The notes: generated by a model from the sequence alone, not told the origin. Positions 26,741-34,775 are shown, counted from the stretch's first letter. The stretch is 64,000 nt of DNA from Desulfonatronovibrio hydrogenovorans DSM 9292 (GCF_000686525.1 NZ_JMKT01000012.1:177536-241535), one strand, 5' to 3'. Translations and numbers: made by a program.

Positions 26741-26756
26741 GCCGGGAGGAAACCCC

Positions 26757-27437
26757 ATGCCCCTTAAGATAGCGGTTTTGATTTCAGGCAGCGGGTCAAA
26801 TTTGCAATCCATTATCGACCGTATTGAGCAGGGAATTCTGGATGCCAGGATCACCCTGGTCCTGAGCAACAAGCCGGACGCTTACGGATTAAAGAGGGCC
26901 AGCCAGCACGGACTGGCCACCAGGGTGGTTGAACACGGTTCTTACGCATCAAGGGAAGAATTTGACCGGGCCGTGGTCCAAGAGATCAGAGCCTCCCAGG
27001 CCCAGGCAGTGGTCCTGGCCGGATTCATGCGTATCCTGAGTCCTTTTTTCATAAACAGCTTTCCCAACCGGATTCTGAACATTCATCCAGCCATCCTGCC
27101 CGCATTTCCAGGGGTGGACGGCCAGAAACAGGCTGCCGAGCATGGAGTTAAGATATCCGGGTGTACAGTGCACTTTGTGGATGAAAAAATGGATCACGGA
27201 CCCATTATTATTCAGGCTGCAGTACCCGGCTTGGCAGACGATGATGCCAAATCCCTGGGCTCCAGGATACTGGCCCTTGAACACCGCATTCTGCCCCAGG
27301 CCATCCAGTGGCTGGCCCAGGACCGGCTGAAGGTAAGCGGGCGCAGGGTGGAGATTGAAGGCGCACCTCAGCCGCTGCTTGCAGGAGGTGGACAGGAGAC
27401 TGCCCTGGTCAGCCCTGGCCTGGACAAGGGATTTTGA
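26757..27437 (+). CDS. purN: Phosphoribosylglycinamide formyltransferase
   Basis: 226 residues from ATG 26757 (GGGAGGA upstream); the frame is open further 5' but without support. The enzyme transfers a formyl group from 10-formyl-tetrahydrofolate to GAR in purine synthesis. Motifs: VLISGSGSNLQ (6-16) for the phosphate, the catalytic NIHPAILPAFPG, and VDEKMDHGPIIIQ with the catalytic Asp. The protein has a C-terminal extension of about 25 residues beyond the usual core. It converges on the rex-like gene. Confidence 0.92.
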   Translation: MPLKIAVLISGSGSNLQSIIDRIEQGILDARITLVLSNKPDAYGLKRASQHGLATRVVEHGSYASREEFDRAVVQEIRASQAQAVVLAGFMRILSPFFINSFPNRILNIHPAILPAFPGVDGQKQAAEHGVKISGCTVHFVDEKMDHGPIIIQAAVPGLADDDAKSLGSRILALEHRILPQAIQWLAQDRLKVSGRRVEIEGAPQPLLAGGGQETALVSPGLDKGF

Positions 27438-27558
27438 TCAGCCTGGCAGTCGGTACAGGCTTTTGAAGTGGCTGTTGTTGATTGTTTTTTAATGTGTTGT
27501 GGCGGTAGCGATCTTCCCCCGGCTTCTTTTGGTAACCAGTATTTTTTGATGTGTCATT

Positions 27559-28227
27559 TTAAGTTTGATTTCTCACCAATCGGTGAGGAGAAAGGTGGTA
27601 CGTTAAAATCGCCAGCTCCACGCTGATGTCCTTATTCAAAATAACCATGTTTTCTGGTACAACCACTGAGCGGGACGCAAAGTAAAGGGCTCCTTTGATC
27701 CCGATTCTACTCAGTCGATTAATAATCTGCTGTACCTCTGGTGGTGGGACTGCAATAATTGCCAGGTCAATGTCCGAAGAAGTCAACTCCTGTTCAAGAT
27801 TAGACACGGAATAAATAGGTATTCCGTCAACATTGTGTCCTGCCAAAGCAGGTGTATTGTCAAATATGCTGACTATCTCCATTTTTCTTTTGTTGAAGGT
27901 CGTGGAATGCATAAAGACTCTGCTTAAGCTGGCAGCTCCTACCAGTATTATTTTCCAAGATCGATTGAATCCCAGAGTAGTTGCGAGTTGTTTTTTCAGA
28001 TAATCAACCGGATATCCTTTTCCTTTCACTCCGAATAAGCCAAACTGACTTAGATCCTTTCTTACCAGAGCCGGGGTCAATCCCTGGATATTTCCGATTT
28101 CCAGCGAAGAAGTGAATTTAACATTGTTTTCTTTGAGATACTCCAGAGTTCGGAGGTAAACAGGCAGCCTCCTTGAGGAAGTGTTGATTTTACGAAAGGG
28201 TCTTACTCTTTTTTTGTTTCCGTCCAT
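27559..28227 (-). CDS. Rex-like redox-sensing transcriptional repressor, divergent
   Basis: 222 residues, clearly of the Rex family. It has an N-terminal winged helix with RRLPVYLRTLEYL and VRKDLSQFGLFGVKGKGYPV, then a Rossmann domain. Rex proteins repress fermentation and respiration genes and release DNA when NADH binds. Here the dinucleotide motif, normally GxGxxG, reads GAASLS (97-102), and the later FAPV-type segment reads FASRSV. NADH sensing may therefore be altered. AAGGAAAGG precedes the ATG. The gene and its surroundings are visibly AT-richer than most of the window. It lies 187 bases downstream of the split-Soret cytochrome gene on the same strand. Confidence 0.85.
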   Translation of the reverse strand: MDGNKKRVRPFRKINTSSRRLPVYLRTLEYLKENNVKFTSSLEIGNIQGLTPALVRKDLSQFGLFGVKGKGYPVDYLKKQLATTLGFNRSWKIILVGAASLSRVFMHSTTFNKRKMEIVSIFDNTPALAGHNVDGIPIYSVSNLEQELTSSDIDLAIIAVPPPEVQQIINRLSRIGIKGALYFASRSVVVPENMVILNKDISVELAILTYHLSPHRLVRNQT

Positions 28228-28329
28228 TGAAAGCCTTTCCTTATGGATGCGTCAAACTGAAGGTTAGCAGTTGGTTGGAATTTATGATCATTTTCTAGGA
28301 CCACTCTGGGCCTTTTACTTTTACACGGT

Positions 28330-28372
28330 GCGCTGCCCGGCTTAACAGCAAAGTGTCAGCCAGGGGCAGCGC
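28330..28372 (-). terminator. Hairpin between the split-Soret cytochrome and rex-like genes
   Basis: GCGCTGCC (28330-28337) / GGCAGCGC (28365-28372) with a long loop of about 27 bases. On the minus strand it follows the cytochrome gene, but no clean T-run is present, so it may attenuate rather than stop transcription. Confidence 0.4.
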
Positions 28373-28414
28373 AGTCTCAGGTTGCACGGTTCTGTTGAAG
28401 AGAGGGGCATGAAT

Positions 28415-29230
28415 TTATGGATGCTTAACAAACTTATTGGCTGTGTGCTCACTTCCTGAATGGCATGGAGTGCATTCCATCACCCCTTTGTAAATCGGTG
28501 ATTCTTTTCCTGGACCATGGCAGCTGTTGCAGTAGGCCACTGATTCAGGCTGGCTGTATGCTGGGAGAAAATCTTGTCTCTGCTTGGCGTTCATTATTTC
28601 TATTGCCTTGATTGCGACATCAGCAGTAATCCGGGCGCAACGTTCGCCTCGTTCCTTGCTTTTCTCTGCAAATCCAGTTTGATAACACCATCTGCTGACT
28701 GAAACGTGGCATAGGACCGAATCGCTTATACTGGTGGGGATTTTCCCGGCCACGCCTTTTGCTCCAGCTCCTGGATCATACTCCGGATGCGGGGTCTGTT
28801 CATACCATCGAAACAGTTCTGTTACCATAGGGTCCCGTTCCCTTCGCCCCCAGAATAGCGCCATGGCACTTGCCGCTCCCAGTAATGCACCACACAAAGT
28901 TCCAAAATCGGAAGTCCCTCCTTTGCCAACTTCGAGCATGCTGAACGGAAATGTATTGTAGGGTGCTCCGAATTTTTCTCCCATAGTGCCAACAATGGCA
29001 TAGAAGGCACCATATCCGCAGCCCAGGCCGTCATGCCAGTACCCATCATAGGCCACCGGAGCACACTGATCAGGATCAAGAATACATGGCTTCCAGGAGA
29101 ATAGTCCCCCCTGCTGTTCAAATCTTTCCAGTTCGAATGCCTGGGCAGTCCTTCCTGTCACTCCCAATGCGCCGCCGATTACAGCCCCTCCCAGGGCACT
29201 CATCAAACTTCTTCTGCTGATTACAGTCAT
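28415..29230 (-). CDS. Split-Soret cytochrome c-like protein (C_GCAxxG_C_C family)
   Basis: 271 residues. The N-terminus has a twin-arginine type export signal (SRRSLM at about 5-10, hydrophobic stretch, TAQA near 30), fitting export of a folded metalloprotein. C-terminal haem-binding motifs CNSCH and CTPCH give two c-type haems. Several conserved Cys lie in the N-terminal half (KPCILDPDQCAP, GLGCGYGAF, TLCGALLG), where the family holds an iron-sulfur cluster. The family was first described from Desulfovibrio; its physiological electron partner is not settled. A consensus sigma-54 promoter lies upstream. Confidence 0.88.
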   Translation of the reverse strand: MTVISRRSLMSALGGAVIGGALGVTGRTAQAFELERFEQQGGLFSWKPCILDPDQCAPVAYDGYWHDGLGCGYGAFYAIVGTMGEKFGAPYNTFPFSMLEVGKGGTSDFGTLCGALLGAASAMALFWGRRERDPMVTELFRWYEQTPHPEYDPGAGAKGVAGKIPTSISDSVLCHVSVSRWCYQTGFAEKSKERGERCARITADVAIKAIEIMNAKQRQDFLPAYSQPESVAYCNSCHGPGKESPIYKGVMECTPCHSGSEHTANKFVKHP

Positions 29231-29323
29231 TTTGATCTCCTCGTCAGTCCGACTTTGGTTTTGGTTAATGAAGAGTAAGCTGGAGCCTTTACAATATTAA
29301 ATACTATTTATTGAGTAATTATT

Positions 29324-29340
29324 AAGCAATCAATGTGCCA
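29324..29340 (-). promoter_or_regulatory. Sigma-54 promoter of the split-Soret cytochrome gene
   Basis: Read on the minus strand, this is TGGCAC-ATTGA-TTGCTT, with the invariant GG and GC exactly 10 bases apart. It matches the -24/-12 consensus nearly perfectly. Transcription would begin near 29313 and leave a leader of about 80 bases to the ATG at 29230. No GTCA-type activator sites like those at 39.4 kb are seen upstream of it (29341-29550). That stretch is AT-rich and otherwise empty. Confidence 0.75.
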
Positions 29341-29550
29341 TATTCGCAAAGGAGTTAATCGAGTTTTATTGAAAAATATTATTAATTATATTAGGGCATT
29401 AATGTAGAGAGGTGGTGTGGTAGTGCTAAGAATATTAAAATAATGGAAACTCGAGGCAGCATTGCTGCCAATTGGTGTTTGCGGCTGGAAAGAGGGTGTG
29501 GGCGCTGCTGGCAGATAATAATGGATTAATAAAGGGCGTAGGGGAATGAT

Positions 29551-29582
29551 TTAAAAAGCCGGGGCTGTCTGTTGCCCCGGCT
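29551..29582 (-). terminator. Rho-independent terminator of the DEAD-box helicase gene
   Basis: On the minus strand AGCCGGGGC and GCCCCGGCT form a stem with an 8-base loop, followed by TTTTTAA. It is a strong intrinsic terminator 41 bases after the helicase stop. Confidence 0.85.
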
Positions 29583-29623
29583 ACTCGATTAAAAGGTCTG
29601 AAGTGTCTTGGATTGGACCAGGT

Positions 29624-30847
29624 TTAAGGCCTGTCCATGAAAATACCCTTGCCAGTCCGTCCGGATCTGCGGGGTGCTGTTCGGGCCGGTTTCTTCTGCC
29701 TGGGTCCGGGATTCCCTGCTTTGCTGTAATCAAATCCATCCAGCTGGATGCGCTCAACAGCCTGGCCCAAAGCCCTTTCAATGACCCGGACCTGATCAGC
29801 ATCCTCACTGGTGACAAGAGAAAGGGCCTTGCCGGAACGCTCTGCCCGGCCGGTGCGGCCGATGCGATGGGTATAGCTTTCCGCTGTATCAGGGAGGTCA
29901 AAGTTGATTACATGGGAGATCAGGTCACAGTCAATTCCCCTGGAAGCAATATCTGTAGCCACCATGATTTTGTATTTTCCAGTGCGAAAGCCAGTCATGG
30001 ATTCCTGACGCCGGTTCTGGGACATATTGCCCTGGAGGAAGGTTGACGCCCATCCCCTGCTTTCCAGTTTCCTGGCCAGGGATTTGGCCCGGTGCTTGGT
30101 CCGGGTAAAGATGAGCAGGCTTTGGTGGTCGGTGACTCGAAGCAGTTCTTCCAGTAGCCCTGCCTTGAGATGGGCCGGAACCGGATAAAAGGCATGAGAG
30201 ATGGCTGCAACCGGTGCTGACGCTCCAGCCTTTATCTCCTCGGGGTTGTGCAGATATTCTCTGGTCAGGCTGCGGATGGCCTGGGGCATGGTGGCTGAAA
30301 AGAGCATGGTCTGGCGCTGGGATGGCAGGCGGCTGATAATTCTTCGGATGTCAGGGGCAAAGCCCATGTCCAGCATCCGGTCGGCCTCGTCCAGGACCAG
30401 GGTGTTGACTTGGGAAAGGTCGGCCAGGCCCTGGTTCATGAGATCCAAAAGCCGTCCCGGGCAGGCAACTATGACCTGGGCCCGGTCCAGCCCCCTGACC
30501 TGCGGGGTCTGGCTCACTCCGCCAAACACGGCAACGCTTTTGATCCTGGTCTTTGCACCCAGCTCGGTAAAATTTTCATGGATCTGCAGGGCCAGTTCCC
30601 TGGTCGGGGCCAGAACCAGTACCTGAGCCCCTCTGTTTAATGAGGTCTCGTGGGCAAGCAGTTTCTGGAGAATGGGAAGCACAAAGGCTGCAGTTTTGCC
30701 GGTGCCGGTCTGGGCCAGACCGAGGACGTCCCGGCCAGCCAGCAGTGGTGGAATGGCCCGGGTTTGGATAGGGGTTGGAGACACATATCCAGCCAGACGT
30801 ATGCCGTCCAGGATGCGCCTGTCCAGATCAAAGGATTCAAAATTCAT
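29624..30847 (-). CDS. DEAD-box ATP-dependent RNA helicase (RhlE-like)
   Basis: 407 residues from ATG at 30847, which is preceded by AGGAG on the minus strand; the open frame extends 17 codons further without a site. All helicase motifs are present: the Q motif (TPIQTRAIPPLL), AQTGTGKT, PTRELALQ, VLDEADRMLDMGF, SATMP, and HRIGRTGRA. The C-terminal tail after about 375 is basic (Arg/Lys/Pro), typical of RhlE-type RNA-binding tails. It probably acts in RNA remodelling and cold adaptation or ribosome assembly. Confidence 0.93.
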   Translation of the reverse strand: MNFESFDLDRRILDGIRLAGYVSPTPIQTRAIPPLLAGRDVLGLAQTGTGKTAAFVLPILQKLLAHETSLNRGAQVLVLAPTRELALQIHENFTELGAKTRIKSVAVFGGVSQTPQVRGLDRAQVIVACPGRLLDLMNQGLADLSQVNTLVLDEADRMLDMGFAPDIRRIISRLPSQRQTMLFSATMPQAIRSLTREYLHNPEEIKAGASAPVAAISHAFYPVPAHLKAGLLEELLRVTDHQSLLIFTRTKHRAKSLARKLESRGWASTFLQGNMSQNRRQESMTGFRTGKYKIMVATDIASRGIDCDLISHVINFDLPDTAESYTHRIGRTGRAERSGKALSLVTSEDADQVRVIERALGQAVERIQLDGFDYSKAGNPGPRQKKPARTAPRRSGRTGKGIFMDRP

Positions 30848-31035
30848 AAAATAACTCCTGAAAAATATGTACAGATCTGCAGCAGGGCATGATCGCAAGC
30901 TGCGTACCCTATTAAGAAGGGCAGTGGAAATTGTCGGCTATGGGGTCGAGGAATCCATCGGGCTGGCGGCTTAGAAGCCGGTACAAGGCATCCAAAGAAT
31001 GGTCTCAAATCCAATCATGCTGTAGCAGATTAACT

Positions 31036-31066
31036 TTTATACATTTTTCTGGGGATGTAAAGTCAA
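31036..31066 (-). promoter_or_regulatory. Possible promoter for the helicase gene, with a long leader
   Basis: On the minus strand TTGACT (31066-31061) and TATAAA (31041-31036) are separated by 19 bases, wider than ideal. If used, the mRNA would have a leader of about 180 bases before ATG 30847. Nothing else recognisable is in 30848-31215. Confidence 0.35.
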
Positions 31067-31215
31067 GATATCGAACTGGAAACTGGAGATAAGAAGATGT
31101 ATTGTCCAGCCCGGTTCCATGGGCGGATAGGACAGGCTTAGGAGCTCTGGCTGGAGCCTGATCCAGCCAGATAGATGCATTATGGACCGAGTATGGCAGA
31201 ATTGAACTTCAGCCG

Positions 31216-31788
31216 TTAACCCAGGTTTATTTGAAACAGCTGGGCCAGTTCCACTGCCCTGGGGTCGTCCAGAATCTTTTGGTGCATTTTCTGCCGAAGC
31301 ATCTCACTGCTCTCCTGGTTTACAATCAGGGATTGATAGTGGTCCTGTGTACCACTGATGCCTTCTTCCTGGAGAACTTCCTGATAGTATTCCCTGATCA
31401 GCTGGTTGTACTCCTTGAGTTCATCCGGGTGTTTTTCTCTTATGCCGTATCCTCTTTTGAACAAATTTTCATATGGGACCGGACCATTGGACAGATCAAC
31501 GTGCTGAAGGACTACCGGAGAAAGGTCAGCCAGCCAGCCGGGTACAGAATAGTAATCCAGGGGCAGGTCCTGTCTGGCTGCAGTTTGTGCATCGGTTTTT
31601 CCGGGCTCTGGGGTCGGGGAGGATTCCCTGGCCAGGGCCATTGCTTCCTCAGAAAAACTGACCCTGTCAGAGGACAATCCCCCCTGATGGCTCCCAGCTT
31701 GATGGGAATTATTTTTCCGGTTATCAACCTGGCTGGTGTTTATGATACTTTGATCTGGACAGGCTTCCTTGATCTGAGAGCAATGCAT
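31216..31788 (-). CDS. Uncharacterised 190-residue protein
   Basis: 190 residues; start at 31788 preceded by AAAGGAGG on the minus strand, an unusually good site that supports the gene being real. No family is recognised. The first about 75 residues are low-complexity (Ser, Gln, Asn, Pro) with a SSDRVSFSEEAMALARE stretch, a style seen in flagellar or anti-sigma-like small proteins but not diagnostic. The second half is a charged helical domain (ELKEYNQLIREYYQEVLQEE; SSEMLRQKMHQKIL). No signal peptide or membrane segment. Confidence 0.6.
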   Translation of the reverse strand: MHCSQIKEACPDQSIINTSQVDNRKNNSHQAGSHQGGLSSDRVSFSEEAMALARESSPTPEPGKTDAQTAARQDLPLDYYSVPGWLADLSPVVLQHVDLSNGPVPYENLFKRGYGIREKHPDELKEYNQLIREYYQEVLQEEGISGTQDHYQSLIVNQESSEMLRQKMHQKILDDPRAVELAQLFQINLG

Positions 31789-31902
31789 GGGTTGCCTCCT
31801 TTAGTTTTTTTCATGGCAAGCAAGCATTGTTCCGGAAAAGTTTTCCTGGTCAGCAGGGAGAGGTAATAAAATTTGACAGTCTGAAGAAAAAGGAGGGAGT
31901 GG

Positions 31903-32106
31903 ATGCCTTATGTCAACATCAGAATAACCAGGGAAGGGGCTACGGCTGAGCAGAAAAAGGAACTCATCAGGGGAGTGACCAAACTTCTGCAGGACGTCCT
32001 GGGTAAGAATCCTGGATCAACCTTTGTGATAATCGACGAGGTGGATACTGACAATTGGGGAATTGGGGGCGAAGCTGTAACCGAGCTTCGAAAAAAAGCT
32101 GACTGA
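31903..32106 (+). CDS. 4-oxalocrotonate tautomerase family protein
   Basis: 67 residues, a normal size for this family of small tautomerases. After Met removal the catalytic base is the N-terminal Pro (MPYVNIRITREG), and the GVTKLLQDVLGKNP helix and VIIDEVDTDNWGIGG strand are typical. The true substrate is unknown; many members have no assigned role outside aromatic degradation. AAGGAGGGAG precedes ATG 31903. The gene stands alone, divergent from the orphan gene at 31788. Confidence 0.88.
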   Translation: MPYVNIRITREGATAEQKKELIRGVTKLLQDVLGKNPGSTFVIIDEVDTDNWGIGGEAVTELRKKAD

Positions 32107-32124
32107 AATGCCCAGCGAATTTTG

Positions 32125-32168
32125 AGCCGGGAAGGACCTCGGGGCTCTGGAAAGCATCCTTCCCGGCT
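32125..32168. terminator. Bidirectional hairpin between convergent genes
   Basis: AGCCGGGAAGGA (32125-32136) / TCCTTCCCGGCT (32157-32168), a 12-bp perfect stem with a 20-base loop. It lies between the tautomerase gene and the convergent FKBP gene. Neither side has a strong T-run, but the position suits shared termination. Confidence 0.6.
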
Positions 32169-32229
32169 GGTATAAAGGTTCAGTCCTTTGCAGTCTGGGG
32201 GTTTTCCCAGAGATGTAAGAGCTGGCCAA

Positions 32230-32955
32230 CTATTCCGGTTTCATGGTTTCAAGGAGTTCGATTTCAAAGACCAGGGTTGAGTTGGGTCCGATGACCGGTC
32301 CGGCCTGCTGGTCGCCATAAGCCTGATCCGGCGGAATGACTACTTCCCACTTTGCTCCCTGAGGCATGAGCTGAAGCACCTCGGTCCAGCCGGAAATGAC
32401 CTGGTCCAGAGGAAAGGTGGCAGGCTCGCCGCGCTCTATTGAGCTGTCGAAAACCGTGCCATCCACCAGAGTCCCATGGTAATGGACAGTAACCACATCC
32501 CTGGGTCCTGGACGTTCACCAGTGCCCTGGACTAATTCACGGTAAAGGACGCCGTTTTCCGTTTCCATGACTCCTTCCAGTTCGGCGAATTCCTCCATAA
32601 AGGTCAAGCCCTGGTCCAGGTTTGTCTGGGCCTGCTTCTGGACCTTGTCCATCTGGGCCTGCATGAATTCCTGCTGCAGGGCCATGAGGGCCTCAAACTG
32701 TTCGTCTTCGGTCATGAGGGGCTGGACTCCTTCCAGGCCGTGGCGCAGTCCCTGAATCAGATTTTCCACATTGATGTCCATCTCTCCCATGGCAATGTTG
32801 TTGCCGATATCCAGGCCCAGGGCATAGCTGGATCTGTCCTTGGAGGTTTCCAGACTTACAGGCTGGTCAGCAGCCTGGTTTCCCTGGTCCGAACCACCGC
32901 AGGCAAATGCTGTCAGAGAAAATAATAAGATAATGGCTAGCCGGTACAATGACAT
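32230..32955 (-). CDS. FKBP-type peptidyl-prolyl isomerase, lipoprotein (FkpA/Mip-like)
   Basis: 241 residues. The signal peptide ends in the lipobox LTAFAC (Cys about 19), so the mature protein is lipid-anchored. Residues about 25-125 form the helical dimerisation region typical of Mip/FkpA (DNA-free, Gln/Glu-rich), and about 130-241 the FKBP fold (VTVHYHGTLVDGTVFDSS, VISGWTEVLQLMPQG, YGDQQAGPVIGPNSTLVFEI in pieces). It assists folding of exported proteins by cis-trans isomerisation of prolyl bonds. Minus-strand AGGAGAAG precedes the ATG. Confidence 0.92.
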   Translation of the reverse strand: MSLYRLAIILLFSLTAFACGGSDQGNQAADQPVSLETSKDRSSYALGLDIGNNIAMGEMDINVENLIQGLRHGLEGVQPLMTEDEQFEALMALQQEFMQAQMDKVQKQAQTNLDQGLTFMEEFAELEGVMETENGVLYRELVQGTGERPGPRDVVTVHYHGTLVDGTVFDSSIERGEPATFPLDQVISGWTEVLQLMPQGAKWEVVIPPDQAYGDQQAGPVIGPNSTLVFEIELLETMKPE

Positions 32956-33072
32956 GACTTCTCCTTTTATGGATAGAATTTCTTAAAGAATAACTAATAA
33001 TCCAGGGCTAAATGGATGTCCAGGCATGTTTGGCAGGGATTTTTCCAGCATCAGGTCCAAGGGAAGTCTGTC

Positions 33073-33101
33073 TTGACATGGGTCCTGAAACCCTGTTTAT
33101 T
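33073..33101 (+). promoter_or_regulatory. Promoter of the hemolysin III-like gene
   Basis: TTGACA (33073-33078), 17 bases, TTTATT (33096-33101). The predicted start near 33108 excludes the in-frame TTG at 33101 as the start codon and favours ATG 33140. Confidence 0.6.
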
Positions 33102-33139
33102 TGTCCTTTCTGAAAATTTTTCCCAGGAAGCTAAATGCC

Positions 33140-33796
33140 ATGACCGACAGCCTACTGCCCCGTTATTCCAGAAATGAAGAAATAGCCAATAGTATCACCC
33201 ACGGCCTGGGTATTGTCTTTTCCGTGGTCGGCCTGGCCGTGCTGACTGCCTTTTCAGGAATATTCGGAACTGCATGGCATGTGGTCAGCTGCAGTATTTA
33301 CGGATCCACCCTGATCATCCTCTACACTGCTTCCACCCTTTACCACAGTGTGCAGGAGCCCCGCAAAAAACAGATCTGCAGGATATTTGACCATTCAGCC
33401 ATCTTTATCCTGATTGCCGGGACCTATACTCCCTTTACCCTGGTCAATCTTCGAGGACCCTGGGGATGGACCCTTTTCGGTCTGATCTGGGGCCTGGCCG
33501 TGCTGGGAATAATCCTTAGTGCAGTATCAAGGTGCAGGTGCAGGACCCTGTCCATAATTCTCTATGTGGGCATGGGCTGGGTAGTGGTGGTGGCCTTCAA
33601 ACCTTTGCTCAGTTCGGTACAGCCGGGCGGACTGGTCCTGCTTCTGACCGGTGGGATCTTCTATACATCGGGTCTGGCTTTCTACGGCTGGAAAAGGCTC
33701 AGGTATCATCACGCCCTGTGGCATGTCATGGTCCTTCTGGGCAGCATGTTCCACTTTTTTGCCGTGCTTTTTTACGTGATTCCCATAGCAGGCTGA
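33140..33796 (+). CDS. Hemolysin III / TrhA family membrane protein
   Basis: 218 residues from ATG 33140 (CAGGAAG upstream). Seven hydrophobic segments are evident. Family markers are the N-terminal RNEEIANSITHGLG, HSVQEPRKKQICRIFDHSAIFILIAG (in two parts), TPFT, and the C-terminal HALWHVMVLLGSMFHFFAV with clustered His. These resemble the metal-binding sites of the adiponectin-receptor (PAQR) superfamily. TrhA proteins influence membrane energy and lipid state; true haemolytic activity is not implied. Confidence 0.88.
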   Translation: MTDSLLPRYSRNEEIANSITHGLGIVFSVVGLAVLTAFSGIFGTAWHVVSCSIYGSTLIILYTASTLYHSVQEPRKKQICRIFDHSAIFILIAGTYTPFTLVNLRGPWGWTLFGLIWGLAVLGIILSAVSRCRCRTLSIILYVGMGWVVVVAFKPLLSSVQPGGLVLLLTGGIFYTSGLAFYGWKRLRYHHALWHVMVLLGSMFHFFAVLFYVIPIAG

Positions 33797-33927
33797 TAAC
33801 CCAGCCAGTACGGTACTTTTTTAGACCAGTGCCTCCTGAAGCCTGAATAGTTCCGGGAGTCCTGGGGGCTCAAGGTTTCGGATTATTCTTAATACTTACT
33901 ATCCAAGCAAGATAAAAAGGAGAAAAC

Positions 33928-34422
33928 ATGTCCAAGACATTCAAGAACCTGGAAGAGGCCTTTGCCGGTGAATCCCAGGCCAACAGGAAATATCTGGGCT
34001 ATGCCCGGCAGGCGGAAAAAGAGGGCTATCCAAGGGTGGCCAAGCTTTTCCGGGCCGTGGCCGAGGCTGAAACCGTCCATGCCCTGACCCACCTGAAGCA
34101 CATGGATGGCATAAAGTCCACCAGGGAAAATCTTCTGGAAGCCATTGCCGGTGAAACCCATGAATTCAAGAAAATGTATCCGGGGATGATTGAGGAAGCA
34201 GCCCAGGAAGGCAAAAATGCGGTCAAGAGGTCCTTTGAGTTTGCCAATGCTGTGGAAGAGATTCATGCCGGGCTTTATCAGGATGTTCTGGACAACCTCG
34301 ATGATCTTCCGGATGTGGACTACCATGTGTGTTCGGTTTGCGGTTATACTGTGGCCGGGGAAGCTCCGGGCAAGTGTCCGGTCTGTAATGCAGCCCAGAA
34401 AGCCTTTTTCAGGGTTGATTAG
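33928..34422 (+). CDS. Rubrerythrin
   Basis: 164 residues; AAAAAGGAG precedes ATG 33928. It is a di-iron peroxidase that reduces hydrogen peroxide in anaerobes. The N-terminal four-helix domain carries the Glu/His ligands (EEAFAGESQANRKYLGYA and AVAEAETVHALTHL). The C-terminal rubredoxin-like domain holds one iron through CSVCGY and CPVCNA. Length is a little shorter than classical Desulfovibrio rubrerythrin (about 190), fitting the compact subtype. It probably protects the oxygen-sensitive nrdD system next door. Confidence 0.93.
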   Translation: MSKTFKNLEEAFAGESQANRKYLGYARQAEKEGYPRVAKLFRAVAEAETVHALTHLKHMDGIKSTRENLLEAIAGETHEFKKMYPGMIEEAAQEGKNAVKRSFEFANAVEEIHAGLYQDVLDNLDDLPDVDYHVCSVCGYTVAGEAPGKCPVCNAAQKAFFRVD

Positions 34423-34445
34423 TCCATGTGAAAAAGAAATCTTGG

Positions 34446-34474
34446 TTGATATTATTTTTAAAAAAAAGTATAAA
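34446..34474 (+). promoter_or_regulatory. Promoter of the riboswitch-nrdG-nrdD unit
   Basis: TTGATA (34446-34451), 17 bases, TATAAA (34469-34474). Transcription would begin near 34481, about 40 bases before the riboswitch aptamer. Confidence 0.7.
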
Positions 34475-34520
34475 AACTCTGGTTATCAATTCAGGATAAC
34501 CGGTTGTTCTTGTTGATTTT

Positions 34521-34775
34521 TTGCTCAGGGTGGCTGCCAGGCCTTAATAGGGAACTCCGGTGCAAGTCCGGGGCGGTCCCGCCGCTGTGAGTCCGAATTG
34601 TTTCTTTTCTGCAGAGGGTCACTGTGTGACACTCGCTTTAAGTTCGTAAGATGATGATCAACTCCATACATGTAAGCTAAATGGCAGTGATCAGCCCAAG
34701 CATTAACGAATTTAAAGTGAGTGCCACATGGGAAGGCCGGAAAAGAAGGACGAGTCAGAAGACCTGCCCAGAGTC
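34521..34775 (+). promoter_or_regulatory. Cobalamin (B12) riboswitch
   Basis: The 5' conserved part contains TTAATAGGGAA, CCGGTGCAAGTCCGGGGCGG and TCCCGCCGCTGTGAG (34544-34597). The 3' part contains GCCACATGGGAAGG (34722-34735), GAGTCAGAAGACCTGCC (34752-34768). Both match the cobalamin riboswitch consensus. Between them is an unusually long arm with an 18-bp stem (34630-34647 with 34706-34723). Downstream, CCCC (34827-34830) can pair with GGGG (34839-34842) that overlaps the Shine-Dalgarno site of nrdG, suggesting translational control: with B12 bound, ribosome access is blocked. Confidence 0.93.

Noticed and set aside
31231..31866. 211-codon plus-strand frame opposite the orphan gene
   Set aside because: No ribosome site and a composition typical of antisense frames (Phe, Leu, Val rich); the minus-strand frame has a near-perfect Shine-Dalgarno site and sensible composition.
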